A stretch of DNA of 64,000 nt from Stenotrophomonas maltophilia (lineage in GTDB: Bacteria > Pseudomonadota > Gammaproteobacteria > Xanthomonadales > Xanthomonadaceae), in NCBI RefSeq assembly GCF_003970865.1, contig NZ_RXLZ01000003.1, positions 58,677 through 122,676 on the forward strand, given 5' to 3'. A program made the position numbers and the translations under genes. Each line of letters opens with the position of its first letter. The stretch's first letter is position 1. The notes under the pieces were generated by a model, which ran no database searches, had not been told where the DNA came from, and was given only the letters and a program-made list of their open reading frames with translations. Positions 1-12,247 of the stretch are shown here, in pieces.

Positions 1-785
1 CCCCACCCCCGGCAGCCGGCGGCACGGAACGCGGCCAACGCGATGCGCCGGATCTCGTCCTCGTCGTCACCATCCAGGCCCGGGCACAGGTACTGGGTGT
101 CCTCGGCAATGTACTTGGCGTTGTAGTCGTACCACTGGCCCTTGGGCACGATGCGGATCGACGGCAGCGCGACGTCACCGAGGATGGCCACGGTGAGTTC
201 GTCGCCGACCACCATCTGCTCCATCAGCAGCTGGCCGTCGTAGCGCGCAGCCAGGGCGACCGCCTCATCCAGGCCGGCATCGTCGGTGACCCGGCTGATG
301 CCCACGCTGGAGCCCTCATTGGCCGGCTTCACCACCACCGGCAGGCCCAGCTCGGCGGCATTGGCGTGGACGTCCTCGGCAGTAACCTTGCGGTACTGCG
401 GGGTCGGCAGGCCCAGTGACAGCCACACCTGCTTGGTACGAATCTTGTCCATGCTCAGCGCCGAACCCAGCACGTTCGAGCCCGTGTACGGCACGCCGAA
501 GGCGTCCATCAGGCCCTGCACGATGCCGTCCTCACCACCACCGTTGTGGCCATGCAGGATGTTGAACACGCGGTCGATGCCACCGGCGGCGAGCGCCTTG
601 GCCAGGGCCGGAATGCCGTCTACGGCAAACGCATCGACGCCGCGCGACTGCAGGGCTTCGAGCACGTTGCGGCCGGAATCCAGCGACACCTCGCGTTCGC
701 TGGAGGTGCCACCGAGCAGCACGGCGACGCGGCCGAAGCTGGCCGGGGCGGTCACGCGCAGCGGCGGGAAGGTCAGCGCGCTCAC
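1..785 (-). CDS. ddlB: D-alanine--D-alanine ligase, C-terminus cut by window edge
   Basis: Joins two D-Ala with ATP to make the dipeptide that MurF adds to the peptidoglycan precursor in the cytoplasm. Translating from the GTG at 785 gives [19 protein letters not shown], then [15 protein letters not shown] and [16 protein letters not shown], the N-terminal and ATP-grasp motifs of Ddl. The frame is open to base 1, where the protein reads GCRGWG, a typical late Ddl motif, so about 261 residues are present and the end is missing. The GTG overlaps the murC stop as GTGA, so the two are translationally coupled. It is the last dcw gene visible; ftsQ would be expected next. Confidence 0.95.
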   Translation of the reverse strand, partial: MSALTFPPLRVTAPASFGRVAVLLGGTSSEREVSLDSGRNVLEALQSRGVDAFAVDGIPALAKALAAGGIDRVFNILHGHNGGGEDGIVQGLMDAFGVPYTGSNVLGSALSMDKIRTKQVWLSLGLPTPQYRKVTAEDVHANAAELGLPVVVKPANEGSSVGISRVTDDAGLDEAVALAARYDGQLLMEQMVVGDELTVAILGDVALPSIRIVPKGQWYDYNAKYIAEDTQYLCPGLDGDDEDEIRRIALAAFRAAGCRGW

Positions 786-2218
786 GCCTGGCCCTCCCCC
801 TTGAAGCCTTCCACCGCGATGTGGGTGGCCACGGCGCCAATGTCGCCGGCGCCCATCATCAGCAGCAGGTCACCGTCCTGCAGCACGTCCGGCAGCACGC
901 TGGCCAGCTCGGCGGCCTTGCCCACCACCACCGGCTCGCTGCGGCCGCGGGCACGGATGGCGCGGGCCAGCGCATGCGAGTCGGCACCGGCAATCGGCTC
1001 CTCGCCGGCCGGATAGACCTCGCTCAGCACCAGCGCATCGACGCTGGACAGCACCGCAGCGAACTTGTCGAACTGGTCGCGGGTACGGCTGTAGCGGTGC
1101 GGCTGGAAGGCCACCACCAGGCGCTTGTCGGCCCAGCCACCACGGGCGGCGGCGAACACGGCCTCCAGCTCGCTCGGGTGATGACCGTAGTCGTCGATGA
1201 TGCGCACCTTGGCGCCGCTGGCGGTGGTTACTTCGCCCAGATCGTTGAAGCGACGGCCGACACCGGCAAAGGCTTCCAGCGCACGTGCGATCGCATCCGG
1301 CGCCACGCCCAGCTGCCAGCCCACCGCAGCGGCGGCCAGCGCGTTGAGCACGTTGTGCTTGCCCGGCAACGCCAGCACCACTTCCTGGCTGGTGCCCTGC
1401 GGCAGGCGCAGGGTGAAGCGCATGCGCGAGCCTTCCTGCACCACGTTCTCGGCGCGCACGTCGGCCTGCGGGCTCATGCCGTAGCTCATCACGTGGCGCG
1501 GGGTCTTGGCGGCCAGTGCAGCCACTTCCGGGTCATCGATGCACAGCACCGCCAGGCCGTAGAACGGCAGGCGCTGCAGGAACTCGGCGAACGCCGCCTG
1601 CACGCGGGCGAAATCGTTGCCGTAGTTCTCCAGGTGATCCGCATCGATGTTGGTGATGATCGACATCAGCGGGTTCAGGCGCAGGAAGCTGCCATCGCTT
1701 TCGTCGGCCTCGGCCACCAGCCACTGCCCACCGCCCAGCTTGGCGTTGGCGCCGGCAGCCAACAGCTGGCCACCGATCACGAACGTCGGGTCCAGGCCAC
1801 CTTCGCTCAGCACCGCAGCGGTGAGGCTGGTGGTGGTGGTCTTGCCATGGGTACCGGCCACGGCGATGCCGCGGCGGAAGCGCATCAGCTCGGCCAGCAT
1901 GGCCGCACGCGGCATGATCGGAATGCGCTGGCTGCGCGCTTCCATCAGTTCCGGGTTGTCTTCGCGGATGGCACTGGAGACCACCACGCAGTCGGTGCCC
2001 AGCACGTTGGCCGCGGAGTGGCCGCGCATGATGCGCGCACCCAGGCTGGCCAGGCGGCGGGTCGCCACGTTGTCTGCGTTGTCCGAACCGGACACTTCAT
2101 AGCCCAGCGTCAGCATCACTTCGGCGATACCGCTCATGCCGGTGCCGCCGATGCCGACGAAATGCACGCGCGGGAATGCGCGCACCAGGTCGTTGGTGTC
2201 GTGCAGGCGGCGGATCAT
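782..2218 (-). CDS. murC: UDP-N-acetylmuramate--L-alanine ligase
   Basis: Adds L-Ala to UDP-MurNAc, the first Mur ligase step. The 478-residue protein has the N-terminal dinucleotide-type loop [11 protein letters not shown] (about 21-31) and the ATP P-loop [11 protein letters not shown] (about 121-131), then the Mur central and C-terminal domains. The frame stays open upstream to 2389, but ATG 2218 ([10 protein letters not shown]) gives the usual MurC length and leaves a 40-bp gap after murG, so I chose it. The stop overlaps the ddlB GTG by four bases. Confidence 0.96.
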   Translation of the reverse strand: MIRRLHDTNDLVRAFPRVHFVGIGGTGMSGIAEVMLTLGYEVSGSDNADNVATRRLASLGARIMRGHSAANVLGTDCVVVSSAIREDNPELMEARSQRIPIMPRAAMLAELMRFRRGIAVAGTHGKTTTTSLTAAVLSEGGLDPTFVIGGQLLAAGANAKLGGGQWLVAEADESDGSFLRLNPLMSIITNIDADHLENYGNDFARVQAAFAEFLQRLPFYGLAVLCIDDPEVAALAAKTPRHVMSYGMSPQADVRAENVVQEGSRMRFTLRLPQGTSQEVVLALPGKHNVLNALAAAAVGWQLGVAPDAIARALEAFAGVGRRFNDLGEVTTASGAKVRIIDDYGHHPSELEAVFAAARGGWADKRLVVAFQPHRYSRTRDQFDKFAAVLSSVDALVLSEVYPAGEEPIAGADSHALARAIRARGRSEPVVVGKAAELASVLPDVLQDGDLLLMMGAGDIGAVATHIAVEGFKGEGQA

Positions 2219-2258
2219 GCGCGGCCTCGCGCAGGGCAGGCGCGGTGGCATGCCTTCT

Positions 2259-3347
2259 TCATACAGCTTCCTCGAGAATGATATCGGCGATGCGCTCGGC
2301 GGCATCGACCTTGGCCAGGGCACGCGCGGCTTGCGCCATCTGCATGCGGCGGGCGGGATTTTCGGACAGATCGCGCAGCAGTGCGGCAATGCCGTCGGCC
2401 AGCGTTCCGTCCTGCTTCAGCAAAACCGCCGCGCCGCGCTCGACCAGGTACTCCGCATTGCGGGTCTGGTGATCGTCGACGGCGGCGGGGAATGGCACCA
2501 GCACGCTGCCGACACCGACCGCGCACAGCTCGGCCAGCGTCGAAGCGCCTGCGCGGCACACCACCAGGTCGGCCCAGGCGAAGGCTTCGGCCATGTTCGC
2601 GATGAACGGGGTGATTTCAGCCTGCACGCCGGCCTTGGCATACGCCTCGACCGCTTCGGCATGCATCTTCTCGCCGCTCTGGTGGCGCACCTGCACCGGC
2701 ACGCTCGTGCCCAGCGCAGCAATCGCCTGCGGCACGCCGGTGTTGAGCGCACGCGCGCCCTGGCTGCCACCGACCACCAGCACGCGCAGCGGACCCTGGC
2801 GGTCGGCGAAGCGCTGTTCCGGCGGTGCGATGGCGGCGATCTCCGCACGCACCGGGTTGCCGACAAACTCCTCGCCCTTGGCGAAGGTACCGGGGAAGCC
2901 GGTCAGCAGCCGGCGCGCATAGCGCGACAGGATGCGGTTGGTCAGGCCCGGTGCACGGTTCTGTTCATGCACGATCAGCGGCAGGCCATGCAGCCGCGTG
3001 GCCATGCCACCGGGGCCAGAGGCGAAACCACCGAAGGCGACCACGGCACGCGGCTGGCGCTTGCGGATGATCATGCCGGCCGCGCGCAGCGCGCGCATCA
3101 GCCGCCACGGCGCGCCCAGCAGGGCCAGCTTGCCCTTGCCGCGCAGGCCGGTGATGGCCAGGGTGTCGATCGGAATGTCGTGCTGCGGCACCAGACGGGT
3201 TTCCATCGCACCGTCGGCACCCATCCAGGTGACCGGCACCCCACGCTCGCGCAGTACGCGGGCCACGGCCAGGCCGGGGAAGATGTGACCGCCGGTGCCA
3301 CCGGCCAGGATCATCACCGGGCGCACGTTGTCGGTGGCTGCGCTCAT
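2259..3347 (-). CDS. murG: Undecaprenyldiphospho-MurNAc-pentapeptide GlcNAc transferase
   Basis: Transfers GlcNAc from UDP-GlcNAc to lipid I to make lipid II on the inner face of the membrane. The 362-residue GT28 protein starts with the glycine-rich loop [18 protein letters not shown] and carries [12 protein letters not shown] and [13 protein letters not shown], the MurG donor-site motifs. The ATG overlaps the ftsW stop by four bases (ATGA). No missing residues were noticed. Confidence 0.97.
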   Translation of the reverse strand: MSAATDNVRPVMILAGGTGGHIFPGLAVARVLRERGVPVTWMGADGAMETRLVPQHDIPIDTLAITGLRGKGKLALLGAPWRLMRALRAAGMIIRKRQPRAVVAFGGFASGPGGMATRLHGLPLIVHEQNRAPGLTNRILSRYARRLLTGFPGTFAKGEEFVGNPVRAEIAAIAPPEQRFADRQGPLRVLVVGGSQGARALNTGVPQAIAALGTSVPVQVRHQSGEKMHAEAVEAYAKAGVQAEITPFIANMAEAFAWADLVVCRAGASTLAELCAVGVGSVLVPFPAAVDDHQTRNAEYLVERGAAVLLKQDGTLADGIAALLRDLSENPARRMQMAQAARALAKVDAAERIADIILEEAV

Positions 3348-4663
3348 GACAGCCTCCCGAAGGTCGGTTCGATGCGCGACTGCAGGCGGCTGGTACCGCG
3401 TGCGGCGTTCGCTGCAGCGGCAGCCGTCGGCTCGGCGCTCATCGGCACGCTGGCGGTCACCGGTGCGGCGGGCTCGTCCATCGGCTCGGCAGCGGCGTCT
3501 TCGGTGCCGCCGATGCGCACGGCCTGGCGGCGCTCGGCGCGCTTGAGTTCATAGGACACGCGCAGCAGCAGGCCCATCGCCACGCAGGTCATCAGCACCG
3601 ACGAACCGCCGGAGGAGATCAGCGGCAGGGTCAGGCCCTTGGTCGGCAGGATGCCCAGGTTCACGCCGATCGAGACGAAGGTCTGCATGCTGATCCACAG
3701 GCCGATGCCGAAGGCGATATAGCCGGAGAAGTGGCGCTTCATCTCCACGCAGCGCATGCCCAGCCAGAAGGTGCGGCCGACCAGCAGCGCGTACAGGGCC
3801 ACGATCACGCAGGTGCCCAGGAAGCCGAATTCCTCGGCGGTGACCGAGAAGATGAAGTCGGTGTGCGCTTCGGGCAGGTAGTACAGCTTCTGCACCGAAT
3901 TGCCCAGGCCGACGCCGGTCCACTCGCCACGGCCCACCGCCATCAGCGCGTTGGACAGCTGGTAGCCGTCGCCCTGCTGGTCGGCCCACGGGTCCAGGAA
4001 GGAGGTGATGCGGCGCATGCGGTACGGCTCGATGATCGCCAGCGCGCTCATGCCGACCAGGCCGATGATCACCGGCATCGACATGCGCGGCATGTTCACC
4101 CCGCCCAGCACCAGCATGCCGGCGGTGATCGCCAGCAGCAGGGTCGACGAGCCGAAGTCCGGCTGCAGCAGCAGCAACAGCACCAGCGCACCGGCCACAC
4201 CCAGCGGCTTGAGCATCGCCGGCCAGGTCGCGTTGACCTCGTCGCGGAAGCGCACCAGGTAGCTGGACAGCCAGACGATGTAGAGCACTTTCACCGCTTC
4301 CACCGTCTGGAACTTGGAGATGCCCAGGTTGATCCAGCGGCGTGCACCGTTGACCGTGCTGCCCAGGCCCGGCGCGAACACCGCCAGCAGCAGCACGAAG
4401 CAGCCCAGCAGCAGCATCTGGTTGTACTGCTCGATGGACTTCAGTTCAGTGCGGGCGGCAACGACCGCCAGCACGATACCCACCGCCAGGAAGATCAGGT
4501 GGCGGTTGAGGTAGTAGAACGGGCTGCTCATCAGAGCGATCGAGCTGGACGCCACCATCACCACGCCGATGCCCGTGAGCGCGATGATCGCGCCCAGCAG
4601 CCACTTGTCGTAGCTGCCTTCGATGGCTTCAAGGCGTGTTGCCTGGCGGGACAGGTCGTTCAT
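3344..4663 (-). CDS. ftsW: Septal peptidoglycan glycosyltransferase FtsW (SEDS family)
   Basis: Polymerises lipid II at the septum together with FtsI. The 439-residue protein is strongly hydrophobic with about ten membrane spans and the SEDS signature [14 protein letters not shown] near residue 370. It has a hydrophilic Ala/Pro-rich C-terminal tail of about 55 residues. Its start lies one base from the end of mraY, so no murD gene separates the two as it does in E. coli. The stop overlaps murG by four bases. Confidence 0.96.
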   Translation of the reverse strand: MNDLSRQATRLEAIEGSYDKWLLGAIIALTGIGVVMVASSSIALMSSPFYYLNRHLIFLAVGIVLAVVAARTELKSIEQYNQMLLLGCFVLLLAVFAPGLGSTVNGARRWINLGISKFQTVEAVKVLYIVWLSSYLVRFRDEVNATWPAMLKPLGVAGALVLLLLLQPDFGSSTLLLAITAGMLVLGGVNMPRMSMPVIIGLVGMSALAIIEPYRMRRITSFLDPWADQQGDGYQLSNALMAVGRGEWTGVGLGNSVQKLYYLPEAHTDFIFSVTAEEFGFLGTCVIVALYALLVGRTFWLGMRCVEMKRHFSGYIAFGIGLWISMQTFVSIGVNLGILPTKGLTLPLISSGGSSVLMTCVAMGLLLRVSYELKRAERRQAVRIGGTEDAAAEPMDEPAAPVTASVPMSAEPTAAAAANAARGTSRLQSRIEPTFGRLS

Positions 4664-4664
4664 C

Positions 4665-5750
4665 TCAGCGCACCTTCAACGTGGCCAGGCCGATCAGCAC
4701 GAGCACGACGGAGATGATCCAGAAGCGCACGATCACGCGCGGCTCCGGCCAGCCCTTCAGTTCGAAGTGGTGGTGGATCGGCGCCATGCGGAACACGCGC
4801 TTGCCGGTCAGCTTGAACGAGGCGACCTGGATCATCACCGACAGCGTTTCGATGACGAACACGCCGCCCATGATCACCAGCACCAGCTCCTGGCGGGTGA
4901 TCACCGCGATCGTGCCCAGCACCGCACCCAGCGCCAGTGCGCCGATGTCGCCCATGAACACCATGGCCGGATAGGTGTTGAACCACAGGAAGCCGAGGCC
5001 CGCGCCAGCGATGGCCGCGCAGATGATGACCAGCTCGCCGGCGCCCGGGATCTGCGGGATCTGCAGGTAGTTGGCGAACACCACGTTGCCCGAGGCATAG
5101 GCGAACACGCCCAGCGCGCAGGCCACCAGCACGGTCGGCATGATCGCCAGGCCGTCCAGGCCGTCGGTCAGGTTCACCGCGTTGGAGAAACCGACGATCC
5201 AGAAGTAGGCGATGGCCACGAAGCCGATGCCGGCCAGCGGCAGCGCGATCGACTTGAACATCGGGATGTAGAAGGTCAGCGCCGCCGGCACGTCGGCCGT
5301 GTAGAACAGGAACAGGCCCGCGGCCAGGCCGAAGATCGACTGCAGCAGGTACTTCCAGCGCGACTTCAGGCCGTTCGGGTCGCGGCGGACGATCTTGATC
5401 CAGTCGTCATACCAGCCGATGGCGCCGAAGCACAGCATCACCGCCAGCACCAGCCACACGTAGCGGTTGCGCAGGTCGGCCCACATCAGCACCGACAGGG
5501 TGATGGTGAGCAGGATCAGCGAACCACCCATGGTCGGCGTGCCAGCCTTGGAGAAATGGGTCTGCGGACCGTCCTTGCGGATCGGCTGGCCGCCCTTGAA
5601 CTGGGCAAGCTTGCGGATCATCGCCGGGCCGAGCCACAGCGACAGGAACAGGGCCGTCAACGCGGCAAGGATGGCGCGGAACGTCTGGTAGTTGAACAGA
5701 CCGAACAGGCTCTCCAACTGCTGCAACCATCGAGCCAGTTCATACAACAT
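4665..5750 (-). CDS. mraY: Phospho-MurNAc-pentapeptide transferase
   Basis: Integral membrane enzyme that transfers phospho-MurNAc-pentapeptide to undecaprenyl phosphate to give lipid I. The 361-residue protein shows [18 protein letters not shown] and [11 protein letters not shown], all MraY hallmarks, with about ten hydrophobic segments, and ends [15 protein letters not shown] plus a last span. Start ATG 5750 ([11 protein letters not shown]) matches the family; the open frame extends 20 codons further upstream into murF but lacks family character. It overlaps the murF 3' end by 11 bases. Confidence 0.96.
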   Translation of the reverse strand: MLYELARWLQQLESLFGLFNYQTFRAILAALTALFLSLWLGPAMIRKLAQFKGGQPIRKDGPQTHFSKAGTPTMGGSLILLTITLSVLMWADLRNRYVWLVLAVMLCFGAIGWYDDWIKIVRRDPNGLKSRWKYLLQSIFGLAAGLFLFYTADVPAALTFYIPMFKSIALPLAGIGFVAIAYFWIVGFSNAVNLTDGLDGLAIMPTVLVACALGVFAYASGNVVFANYLQIPQIPGAGELVIICAAIAGAGLGFLWFNTYPAMVFMGDIGALALGAVLGTIAVITRQELVLVIMGGVFVIETLSVMIQVASFKLTGKRVFRMAPIHHHFELKGWPEPRVIVRFWIISVVLVLIGLATLKVR

Positions 5751-7134
5751 GCGGGGATTCCTCTCCTTGCGCCAGCAGCGCTTTGACAATCGTGTCCATG
5801 GCGCTGCCACGGGAACCCTTGACCAGGCAGCGCACGCCGGCGTGCAGCTCGTCCTTCAGCGCCTGCGACAGCGCGTCATGGGTGGCGAAATGACGGCCGC
5901 CTTCGCCGAAGGCGGTGGCGGCGGCGGCGCTGAGCGGGCCCAGCGCATACAGGCGCTTGAGACCAGCGGCGCGTGCGCGGATGCCGGCCTGCGCATGCAG
6001 CGCTTCGGCGTCCGGACCCAGCTCGCGCATGTCGCCCAGCACCAGCCAGCCCTCTTCCGGCGCGGCGGCCAGGGCGTCGATGGCCGCAGCCAGCGAACCG
6101 GGATTGGCGTTGTAGCTGTCGTCCACCAGCACCGCGCCGTTGCGCAGCTGATGGGCGATCTGGCGGCCCGGCACCGGCTGCGCTTCGGCCAGGCCGGCCG
6201 CAATCAGCGCCAGATCGACACCAGCCGCCAGCGCCAGGCTGGCAGCGGCCAGCGCGTTGCTGACGTTGTGGCGACCCGGCAGGCCCAGCACCACGCGGGC
6301 TTCGCCGCTCGGTGCGACCAGGGTGAACTGGCTGCCCTGCGCGCCGGCGCGGATGTCGCGCGCGGTGATGTCCGCGGTGTGCTCCAGGCCATAGCGCAGT
6401 ACGCGGCAGCGTGCCGGAGTGCCGACGAAGTGCTGTTCGAACCAGCGGCCGTAGGCATCGTCCACATTGATCACGGCCACGCCATCGGCCGGCAGCGCGG
6501 CATAGATCGCGCCCTTGGTCACCGCTACGCCGAGCAGGCTGCCCATGCGTTCCAGGTGCGCCGGGGCGATGTTGTTGACCAGCGCATAACGCGGGCGGGC
6601 AATGTCGGTCAGGTAGGCGATGTCGCCCGGCTTACCGGCGCCCATCTCGTAGACGGCGTAGTCGGCATCTTCCGGTGCATCGATCACTGCCAGCGGCAGG
6701 CCGATCTCGTTGTTGCGGTTGCCCGGGTTGGCGTAGACCACCTTGTGCGCGTGCTGGGCCACCTGCTGCAGGATCGACAGCAGCAGGCTCTTCACGCTGG
6801 TCTTGCCGTTGCTGCCGGTGATCGCGAACACCTCGGTGCCGCGGTCGCGCTGCATGCCGGTGGCGATCTTCGCCAGCGCCAGTTCGCTGTCGGCCACCAG
6901 CACCTGCGGCAGTTCGATCGGCAGCAGGCGCTCGACCAGCAGTGCGCTGGCACCGCGCGCCTGCGCGTCGGCGGCAAAGTCATGGCCGTCGAAACGCTCG
7001 CCGCGCAGCGCCACATACAGGCTGCCCGGGCCGAGGTTGCGGGTGTCATTGCTGACCGCATCGATGGCCACGTCGTCGCCGTGGATCTCGCCGCCGGCCC
7101 AGTGCGCGATCAGCGAAAGCAGGGTGCGCTTCAT
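5740..7134 (-). CDS. murF: UDP-MurNAc-tripeptide--D-Ala-D-Ala ligase
   Basis: Adds the Ddl-made D-Ala-D-Ala dipeptide to UDP-MurNAc-tripeptide. The 464-residue protein has an N-terminal uridine-binding domain ([18 protein letters not shown]), the P-loop [12 protein letters not shown] near residue 105, and the central motif [11 protein letters not shown]. It overlaps murE by four bases upstream and mraY by 11 bases downstream. Length and motifs are standard for MurF. Confidence 0.96.
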   Translation of the reverse strand: MKRTLLSLIAHWAGGEIHGDDVAIDAVSNDTRNLGPGSLYVALRGERFDGHDFAADAQARGASALLVERLLPIELPQVLVADSELALAKIATGMQRDRGTEVFAITGSNGKTSVKSLLLSILQQVAQHAHKVVYANPGNRNNEIGLPLAVIDAPEDADYAVYEMGAGKPGDIAYLTDIARPRYALVNNIAPAHLERMGSLLGVAVTKGAIYAALPADGVAVINVDDAYGRWFEQHFVGTPARCRVLRYGLEHTADITARDIRAGAQGSQFTLVAPSGEARVVLGLPGRHNVSNALAAASLALAAGVDLALIAAGLAEAQPVPGRQIAHQLRNGAVLVDDSYNANPGSLAAAIDALAAAPEEGWLVLGDMRELGPDAEALHAQAGIRARAAGLKRLYALGPLSAAAATAFGEGGRHFATHDALSQALKDELHAGVRCLVKGSRGSAMDTIVKALLAQGEESPHVV

Positions 7135-8639
7135 GCCGCGCCCTCCCCGGCCTGCGCCTCTAGTACACCCGCCTTGGCCGCCAGTGCAGCGGCGGCCACT
7201 TCGGTGTCGTCGAAGTCATGGCGCACGCCATTCACTTCCTGGTACGGCTCGTGGCCCTTGCCGGCGATCAGGATGATGTCGCCGGCACCGGCACGCTTCA
7301 CCGCCAGGCCGATCGCACGCGCGCGGCTGCGCTGCACGGTCACGGCGGAGGCATCGGTGAAGCCGGCCAGGATGTCGGCCACGATCACGTCGCCATCCTC
7401 GCCACGCGGGTTGTCGTCGGTAACGATGACCTGGTTGGCCAGGCGCTCGGCGATGGCCGCCATCTGCGGGCGCTTGCCGGTATCGCGCTCGCCACCGCAG
7501 CCGAACACGCAGAACAGCGCGCCGTGCAGGTGGCCATGCAGGCTGTCCAGCGCCTGTTCCAGCGCGTCGGGGGTGTGTGCGTAATCGACCACCACGGTGG
7601 GCAGGCCGTCTTCGCCGCCCAGGCGGTTCATACGGCCACGGATCGGCTGCAGCGCCGACAGCACCTCGGCGATGCGCGGCAGCGGCTGGCCCTGCGCGTG
7701 CAGGGTGCCGGCCACGGCCAGCAGGTTGTCCACGTTGAAGCGGCCCAGCAGCGGCGACTGCACCGCCGCGCGCTGGCCGTCGATGACCAGTTCGAAGGCA
7801 ATGCCACGCCCGTCCAGCTGCAGCGCTTCGGCGCGCACACTGGCATCGGTGGCACCGCGCGAGCTCAGGCCGATCGGCTGCACGCCCGCCGGCAGGCCGG
7901 CGAACAGCTGGCGGCCGAAGGCGTCGTCAAGATTGATCACCGCGGACTTCAGGCCCGGACGATGGAACAGCCGCGCCTTGGCCGCGCCGTAGCTGGCCAT
8001 GTCGCCGTGGTAGTCCAGATGGTCGCGGGTGAGATTGGTGAACACCGCCACGTCGTAGTGCACGGCATCCACGCGGCCCTGGTCCAGCGCGTGCGAGCTG
8101 ACTTCCATCGCCACCGCGCGCGCACCGGCGTCGCGCAGCTGCGCCAGCAGCGCATGCATCTGCAGCACCAGTGGCGTGGTGAAGCCGGTCGGTTCAACCG
8201 CACCATAAAGTCCGGCGCCCAACGTGCCGATACTGCCACTGGGCGTTCCGAGCAGATGCCAGGCCTGGGCCAGCAGCTGCACGGTGGAGGTCTTGCCGTT
8301 GGTACCGGTGACACCGACCATCGCCATTGCCCGCGACGGTGCGCCATGGAACTGGTCGGCCATCGCACCCATGCGCGCGCGCAGGCCCGGCACGGCAATC
8401 GCATCGCCCGGTGCCGGCAGTTCGGCAGGTGCCGGCGGTTCGAACAGGATGGCGCTGGCGCCGGCCGCACGGGCCTGCTCGACAAAGCCCAGGCCATGCG
8501 CGCCGAAACCGGCGATGGCGACGAAGGCATTGCCGGGGCGCACGGCGCGGCTGTCCAGCACCAGGCCGGTCAGAACGGGGTCGTGCCCGGCGAGAGCAAC
8601 GTCCGGAAGCAACTGCGAAAGCAACATCGAAGGACTCAT
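7131..8639 (-). CDS. murE: UDP-MurNAc-L-Ala-D-Glu--meso-diaminopimelate ligase
   Basis: Adds the third amino acid of the stem peptide. The 502-residue protein carries the uridine-site region ([14 protein letters not shown]), the P-loop [10 protein letters not shown] at 109-118, the [11 protein letters not shown] motif, and DNPR at 409-412. DNPR is the motif that marks meso-diaminopimelate rather than lysine specificity, as expected for a Gram-negative. It overlaps ftsI and murF by four bases each. Confidence 0.96.
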   Translation of the reverse strand: MSPSMLLSQLLPDVALAGHDPVLTGLVLDSRAVRPGNAFVAIAGFGAHGLGFVEQARAAGASAILFEPPAPAELPAPGDAIAVPGLRARMGAMADQFHGAPSRAMAMVGVTGTNGKTSTVQLLAQAWHLLGTPSGSIGTLGAGLYGAVEPTGFTTPLVLQMHALLAQLRDAGARAVAMEVSSHALDQGRVDAVHYDVAVFTNLTRDHLDYHGDMASYGAAKARLFHRPGLKSAVINLDDAFGRQLFAGLPAGVQPIGLSSRGATDASVRAEALQLDGRGIAFELVIDGQRAAVQSPLLGRFNVDNLLAVAGTLHAQGQPLPRIAEVLSALQPIRGRMNRLGGEDGLPTVVVDYAHTPDALEQALDSLHGHLHGALFCVFGCGGERDTGKRPQMAAIAERLANQVIVTDDNPRGEDGDVIVADILAGFTDASAVTVQRSRARAIGLAVKRAGAGDIILIAGKGHEPYQEVNGVRHDFDDTEVAAAALAAKAGVLEAQAGEGAA

Positions 8640-10480
8640 TGCGTGCCTCCCGTAGCGGGCGGCGTCTGGGCTTGCGCGCTGGGCAGCGCAGCGTCGAATT
8701 CAGCGGCGGCATCCACCGGCAGCGCAGCCTCTGCGGGCGGCGCAGGCAGGATCGAGGCCGAGTGGCCGACCTTGCCGGACTGCTGTGCGGCCAGCCACGA
8801 CTGCAGGTCGTCCAGCGGCACGTCCATCAGGCGCAGGGTGCCTTCCATCACGTTGTGGTAGACCGGCGCCGACACCAGGCCGCCGTAGAACTTGCCGGCC
8901 TGCGGGTCGTTGATGACGATGACGGTGGCGAAGCGCGGGTTGGTGGCCGGCACCACGCCGGCAAACAGCGCGTTGTAATGGCCACGCTCGTAACCACCCG
9001 GGCCGGTCTTGCGCGCGGTACCGGTCTTGCCGGCCACGCGGTAGCCCAGCACTGCCGCCTGCTTGGCGCCGCCCTGGGTAACAACCGTTTCCATCATCGC
9101 CACCACCTGCCTGGCGACGCTCTCATCGATGATCTGATGCGATTCGTTGCGCTGGCCTTTGACGAAGGTCGGCGCGATCAGCTTGCCGCCATTGGCCAGC
9201 GCCGAATAGGCGGTGGCGATCTGCAGCGGCGTCACGTTCAGGCCGTAGCCGTAGGACATGGTGGTCTTGGTGGCACCATCCCAGTTGGCCGGGCGTCGCA
9301 CCACGCCACCGGATTCACCCGGGAAGCCGCTGTGCGGCACCGAGCCATAGCCGAAGCGGCGCACGCCGTCATAGAACACCTGGTCCGGCATCTTCGCCGC
9401 AACCTTGGCCGCGCCGATATTGGAACTGCGGGTGATCACGCCGGTCACGTTCAACACGCCGTTGTTGCGCGGCACGTCGCGGATGGTGAAGCGGGCCACC
9501 TGCATGTAGCCCGGGTTGGTGTCGATGACGGTGTCCTTGGTCACCGCACCGGACTGCAGCGCGGTGGCGATGGTCAACGGCTTCATCGTCGAACCCGGCT
9601 CGACCAGGTCGGTCACCGCACGGTTGCGGCGGGTATCCGGGGCCGCACCACCCACCGAGTTCGGGTTGTAGGTCGGCAGGTTGACCATGGCCAGGATCTC
9701 GCCGGTGGTCACGTCCATGATCACCATCGAACCGCCGGCCGCCTTGTTGGCCACCAGCGCGTTGCGCAGTTCCTTGAACGCCAGGTACTGGATGCGGCGG
9801 TCGATGCTGAGGGTCAGGTCCTTGCCCGGTTCGGCGGCGCGCAGCAGATCGCTTTCGACGGTTTCGCCCTTGCGGTTGCGGATCACCCGCTTGGCACCGG
9901 CCTTGCCGCGCAGCCACTCGTCGAACGCCAGCTCCAGGCCTTCCTGGCCGCGGTCGTCGATGTTGGTGAAGCCCAGCACGTGCGCCATCGCCTCACCCTG
10001 CGGGTAGAAGCGGCGGAACTCGCGCTGCGCGGCCACGCCCGGAATCTTCAGCGCGACCACCTTCTCTGCCTCGTCCGGATTGATCCGGCGGCGCAGGTAC
10101 ATGAATTCCTTGTCCGACTTCTGCGACAGGCGGCTGCTCAGCTCATCCACCGACATGCCGACCGCCTGGGCCAGCTCCGGGATGCGCTCGGGCGAACGCA
10201 GCAGGTCCTGCGGATTGACCCAGATCGAGGCGACCGGGGTGGATACCGCCAGCGGCTCGCCGTTGCGGTCGGTGATCATGCCGCGCGAGGTCTTGATCGG
10301 CAGCTCGCGCAGGTAACGGGCCTCGCCCTGGCGCTGGTAGAAATCGCTGTTGATGATCTGCACGTAGGCCGCGCGACCGACCAGCGACACCGAGCACAGG
10401 CCAAGCGCCAGCGCGACCCAGCGCAGGCGCTGGCGCAGGTTGAAGGCGTTGCGCGGGCGGTTGCGGCCGGTCTTGCTCAT
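8636..10480 (-). CDS. ftsI: Septal transpeptidase, penicillin-binding protein 3
   Basis: Class B PBP that cross-links peptidoglycan at the division site, the beta-lactam target partnered with FtsW. The 614-residue protein has one N-terminal membrane anchor (about 20-40), a PBP dimerisation domain with [15 protein letters not shown], and a transpeptidase domain with the active-site tetrad STMK (297-300), SSN (352-354) and KTGT (485-488). The last ~50 residues are an Ala/Pro-rich tail. The ATG overlaps the ftsL stop by four bases. Confidence 0.97.
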   Translation of the reverse strand: MSKTGRNRPRNAFNLRQRLRWVALALGLCSVSLVGRAAYVQIINSDFYQRQGEARYLRELPIKTSRGMITDRNGEPLAVSTPVASIWVNPQDLLRSPERIPELAQAVGMSVDELSSRLSQKSDKEFMYLRRRINPDEAEKVVALKIPGVAAQREFRRFYPQGEAMAHVLGFTNIDDRGQEGLELAFDEWLRGKAGAKRVIRNRKGETVESDLLRAAEPGKDLTLSIDRRIQYLAFKELRNALVANKAAGGSMVIMDVTTGEILAMVNLPTYNPNSVGGAAPDTRRNRAVTDLVEPGSTMKPLTIATALQSGAVTKDTVIDTNPGYMQVARFTIRDVPRNNGVLNVTGVITRSSNIGAAKVAAKMPDQVFYDGVRRFGYGSVPHSGFPGESGGVVRRPANWDGATKTTMSYGYGLNVTPLQIATAYSALANGGKLIAPTFVKGQRNESHQIIDESVARQVVAMMETVVTQGGAKQAAVLGYRVAGKTGTARKTGPGGYERGHYNALFAGVVPATNPRFATVIVINDPQAGKFYGGLVSAPVYHNVMEGTLRLMDVPLDDLQSWLAAQQSGKVGHSASILPAPPAEAALPVDAAAEFDAALPSAQAQTPPATGGTQ

Positions 10481-10740
10481 GGCCGCACCACCACGATGTC
10501 GGCGGCCTCGGGGAACTTCATGCCCAGCTTTTCGCGGGCAATGCGGTCCACGCGGTTGGCCTCGGCCAGGGTCGCCTGCTCCAGCTGCAGGCGGCCGAAT
10601 TCCAGATTGATGTCATCGCGCTTGCGCTCGGCGCGCGACAGCTCGATGAACGTCTGCCGGTGACGGTGACGCACGAACACGACGCCGATCGCCGAGGCCA
10701 CGGTGGAGGCCAACAGGATGATCAGCAGCAGCCGGCTCAT
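10477..10740 (-). CDS. ftsL: Cell division protein FtsL
   Basis: Small bitopic division protein that works with FtsB and FtsQ to activate FtsWI. The 87 residues comprise one N-terminal membrane span ([20 protein letters not shown]) followed by a charged, heptad-like periplasmic region with leucines ([15 protein letters not shown]) consistent with a coiled coil. It overlaps rsmH upstream and ftsI downstream, the canonical dcw position for ftsL. Sequence alone is weakly conserved; position makes the call firm. Confidence 0.92.
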   Translation of the reverse strand: MSRLLLIILLASTVASAIGVVFVRHRHRQTFIELSRAERKRDDINLEFGRLQLEQATLAEANRVDRIAREKLGMKFPEAADIVVVRP

Positions 10741-11723
10741 GCATCGGCCTCCCGCTTCTGTGCAACGCGCAGCACGGCGCTGCGGGCACGCGGGTTGGCG
10801 GCCAGTTCTTCATCGGTGGCCTTGATGGCGCCGCCGATCAGATCCAGGGTCGGCACGAACGCCACGGCTTCGGGCAGGCGGCGGTTGGCCGGCGGCGCCT
10901 TGGCCAGGCGGTTCATGTACTGCTTGACGATGCGGTCTTCCAACGAATGGAAGCTGATCACCGCCAGGCGGCCGCCGGGCTTGAGCCGTTCCACGGCCGC
11001 ATCGAGCCCGGCTTCCAGGTCGGCCAGCTCGCGGTTGATGTGGATGCGGATGGCCTGGAAACTGCGCGTGGCCGGGTGGATCTTGTCCTTGCCACGCGGC
11101 ATCACCGAGGCGATCAGCTCGGCCAGTTCGGCGGTGCGGGTGAACGGCTGCTTCTCGCGGCGGGCCACGATGGCGCGGGCGATGCGGCGGCTCTGCCGCT
11201 CTTCTCCGTAGGTCCACAGCACGTCGGCGATCTCGCGGTCTTCGACGCGGTTGATCCACTGCGCGGCGCTTTCCCCGCTGTCCGGGTCCATGCGCATGTC
11301 CAGCGGGCCATCCTTGCCGAAGCTGAAGCCACGTTCGGCCACGTCCAGCTGCGGCGACGACACACCGAGATCGAACAGCACGCCGTCCAGGCCTTCGGCC
11401 GTCGCATCCCACTGCAGCAGCTGGGCGAAGCTGCCACGGAAGATGGACACGCGCGGGTCCGGCGCGAAATCGCGCTCGGCTACGGCGATGGCTTCCGGAT
11501 CCTTGTCCATGACCAGCAGGCGCCCCTCGGGACCGAGCTGGGTGAGCACGCCACGTGCATGACCGCCACGACCGAACGTGCCATCCAGATAACGTCCGTT
11601 TTCGATCACCCTCAGGCCTTCAAGGACCTGGGTGTACAGGACCGGCAGGTGCACCGCCGGCGACTGCGACACCGGAAGGTGACCGGCCTGCGCTTCTGGG
11701 CGCATCCGGGCACCCCGGCTCAC
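10737..11723 (-). CDS. rsmH: 16S rRNA (cytosine-1402-N4)-methyltransferase
   Basis: Methylates C1402 of 16S rRNA in the decoding centre, using SAM. The 328-residue protein has the motif I region [35 protein letters not shown] and DGPLDMRMD, all characteristic of RsmH/MraW, and [15 protein letters not shown]. The first codon is GTG at 11723, overlapping the mraZ TGA as GTGA; an ATG at 11705 is an alternative start. Second gene of the dcw operon. Confidence 0.95.
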   Translation of the reverse strand: MSRGARMRPEAQAGHLPVSQSPAVHLPVLYTQVLEGLRVIENGRYLDGTFGRGGHARGVLTQLGPEGRLLVMDKDPEAIAVAERDFAPDPRVSIFRGSFAQLLQWDATAEGLDGVLFDLGVSSPQLDVAERGFSFGKDGPLDMRMDPDSGESAAQWINRVEDREIADVLWTYGEERQSRRIARAIVARREKQPFTRTAELAELIASVMPRGKDKIHPATRSFQAIRIHINRELADLEAGLDAAVERLKPGGRLAVISFHSLEDRIVKQYMNRLAKAPPANRRLPEAVAFVPTLDLIGGAIKATDEELAANPRARSAVLRVAQKREADA

Positions 11724-12166
11724 AACTTCAGGTCGAGCAACCCATCACCCAGATCCTCGTCAGACAATGTCTGCTGGATCAGGGCCCGATGCGCCTGCTC
11801 GCTCCACAATTCGAACTTGTCGCCCATACCGAGCAATACCGCCTTCTTCTCAATGCCCACCGCACCGCGGTGGCTGGCGGGGATGCTGATGCGACCGTTG
11901 CCGTCCAGCTCAAGATGGGCGGCCGAGCCGACCAGCTTCTGCTGCAACAGGCGCACGACGCGCTGGGTGTTGGGCTTGGACATCACGTCGTCGCGGACCC
12001 GCTCCCATTCCGACTCTGCATACAGCCACAGGCAGCCGGCTTCGAACGGGTTGTAGGTCAGCACGAGACGGTTGTTGCTGGCGCGCGCGACGAGGTCGCG
12101 GTAAGCGGTGGGAACCGCCATGCGCCCTTTGTCGTCAACTGTGATGGCCGTCTCGCCCTGGAACAC
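11720..12166 (-). CDS. mraZ: Transcriptional regulator MraZ
   Basis: DNA-binding repressor of its own dcw operon, with two AbrB-like half domains each bearing a DKGR/DGNGR-type motif: [15 protein letters not shown] near the start and [14 protein letters not shown] in the second half. From GTG 12166 ([12 protein letters not shown]) it is 148 residues, the family length. The open frame reaches 12322, but that extension lies over the promoter and operator. A GAAGGATAGG Shine-Dalgarno-like stretch lies about ten bases upstream of the GTG. Confidence 0.93.
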   Translation of the reverse strand: MFQGETAITVDDKGRMAVPTAYRDLVARASNNRLVLTYNPFEAGCLWLYAESEWERVRDDVMSKPNTQRVVRLLQQKLVGSAAHLELDGNGRISIPASHRGAVGIEKKAVLLGMGDKFELWSEQAHRALIQQTLSDEDLGDGLLDLKL

Positions 12167-12212
12167 GACGCGTGCACCTATCCTTCGCCCGGTGAAACAT
12201 TGAACCACGAAA

Positions 12213-12247
12213 ACCCACAAAACACCCGGATTTCCCTCTGATGCCCA
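12213..12247 (-). promoter_or_regulatory. MraZ operator (four GGG boxes, ~10-bp period)
   Basis: On the minus strand four GGG-centred boxes lie about ten bases apart: TGGGC (12247-12243), AGGGA, GGGTG and TGGGT (12217-12213). MraZ is known in E. coli to bind TGGGN repeats with five-base spacers just upstream of mraZ. Only the outer two boxes match TGGGN exactly. The array begins at the last base of the -10 element and ends 46 bases before the mraZ GTG, so bound MraZ would block initiation. Confidence 0.8.

Noticed and set aside
821..2281. Long plus-strand open frame opposite murC, and similar ones opposite most minus-strand genes.
   Set aside because: High GC content opens antisense frames; His/Gln/Ala-rich translation and no motifs show that these are shadows.
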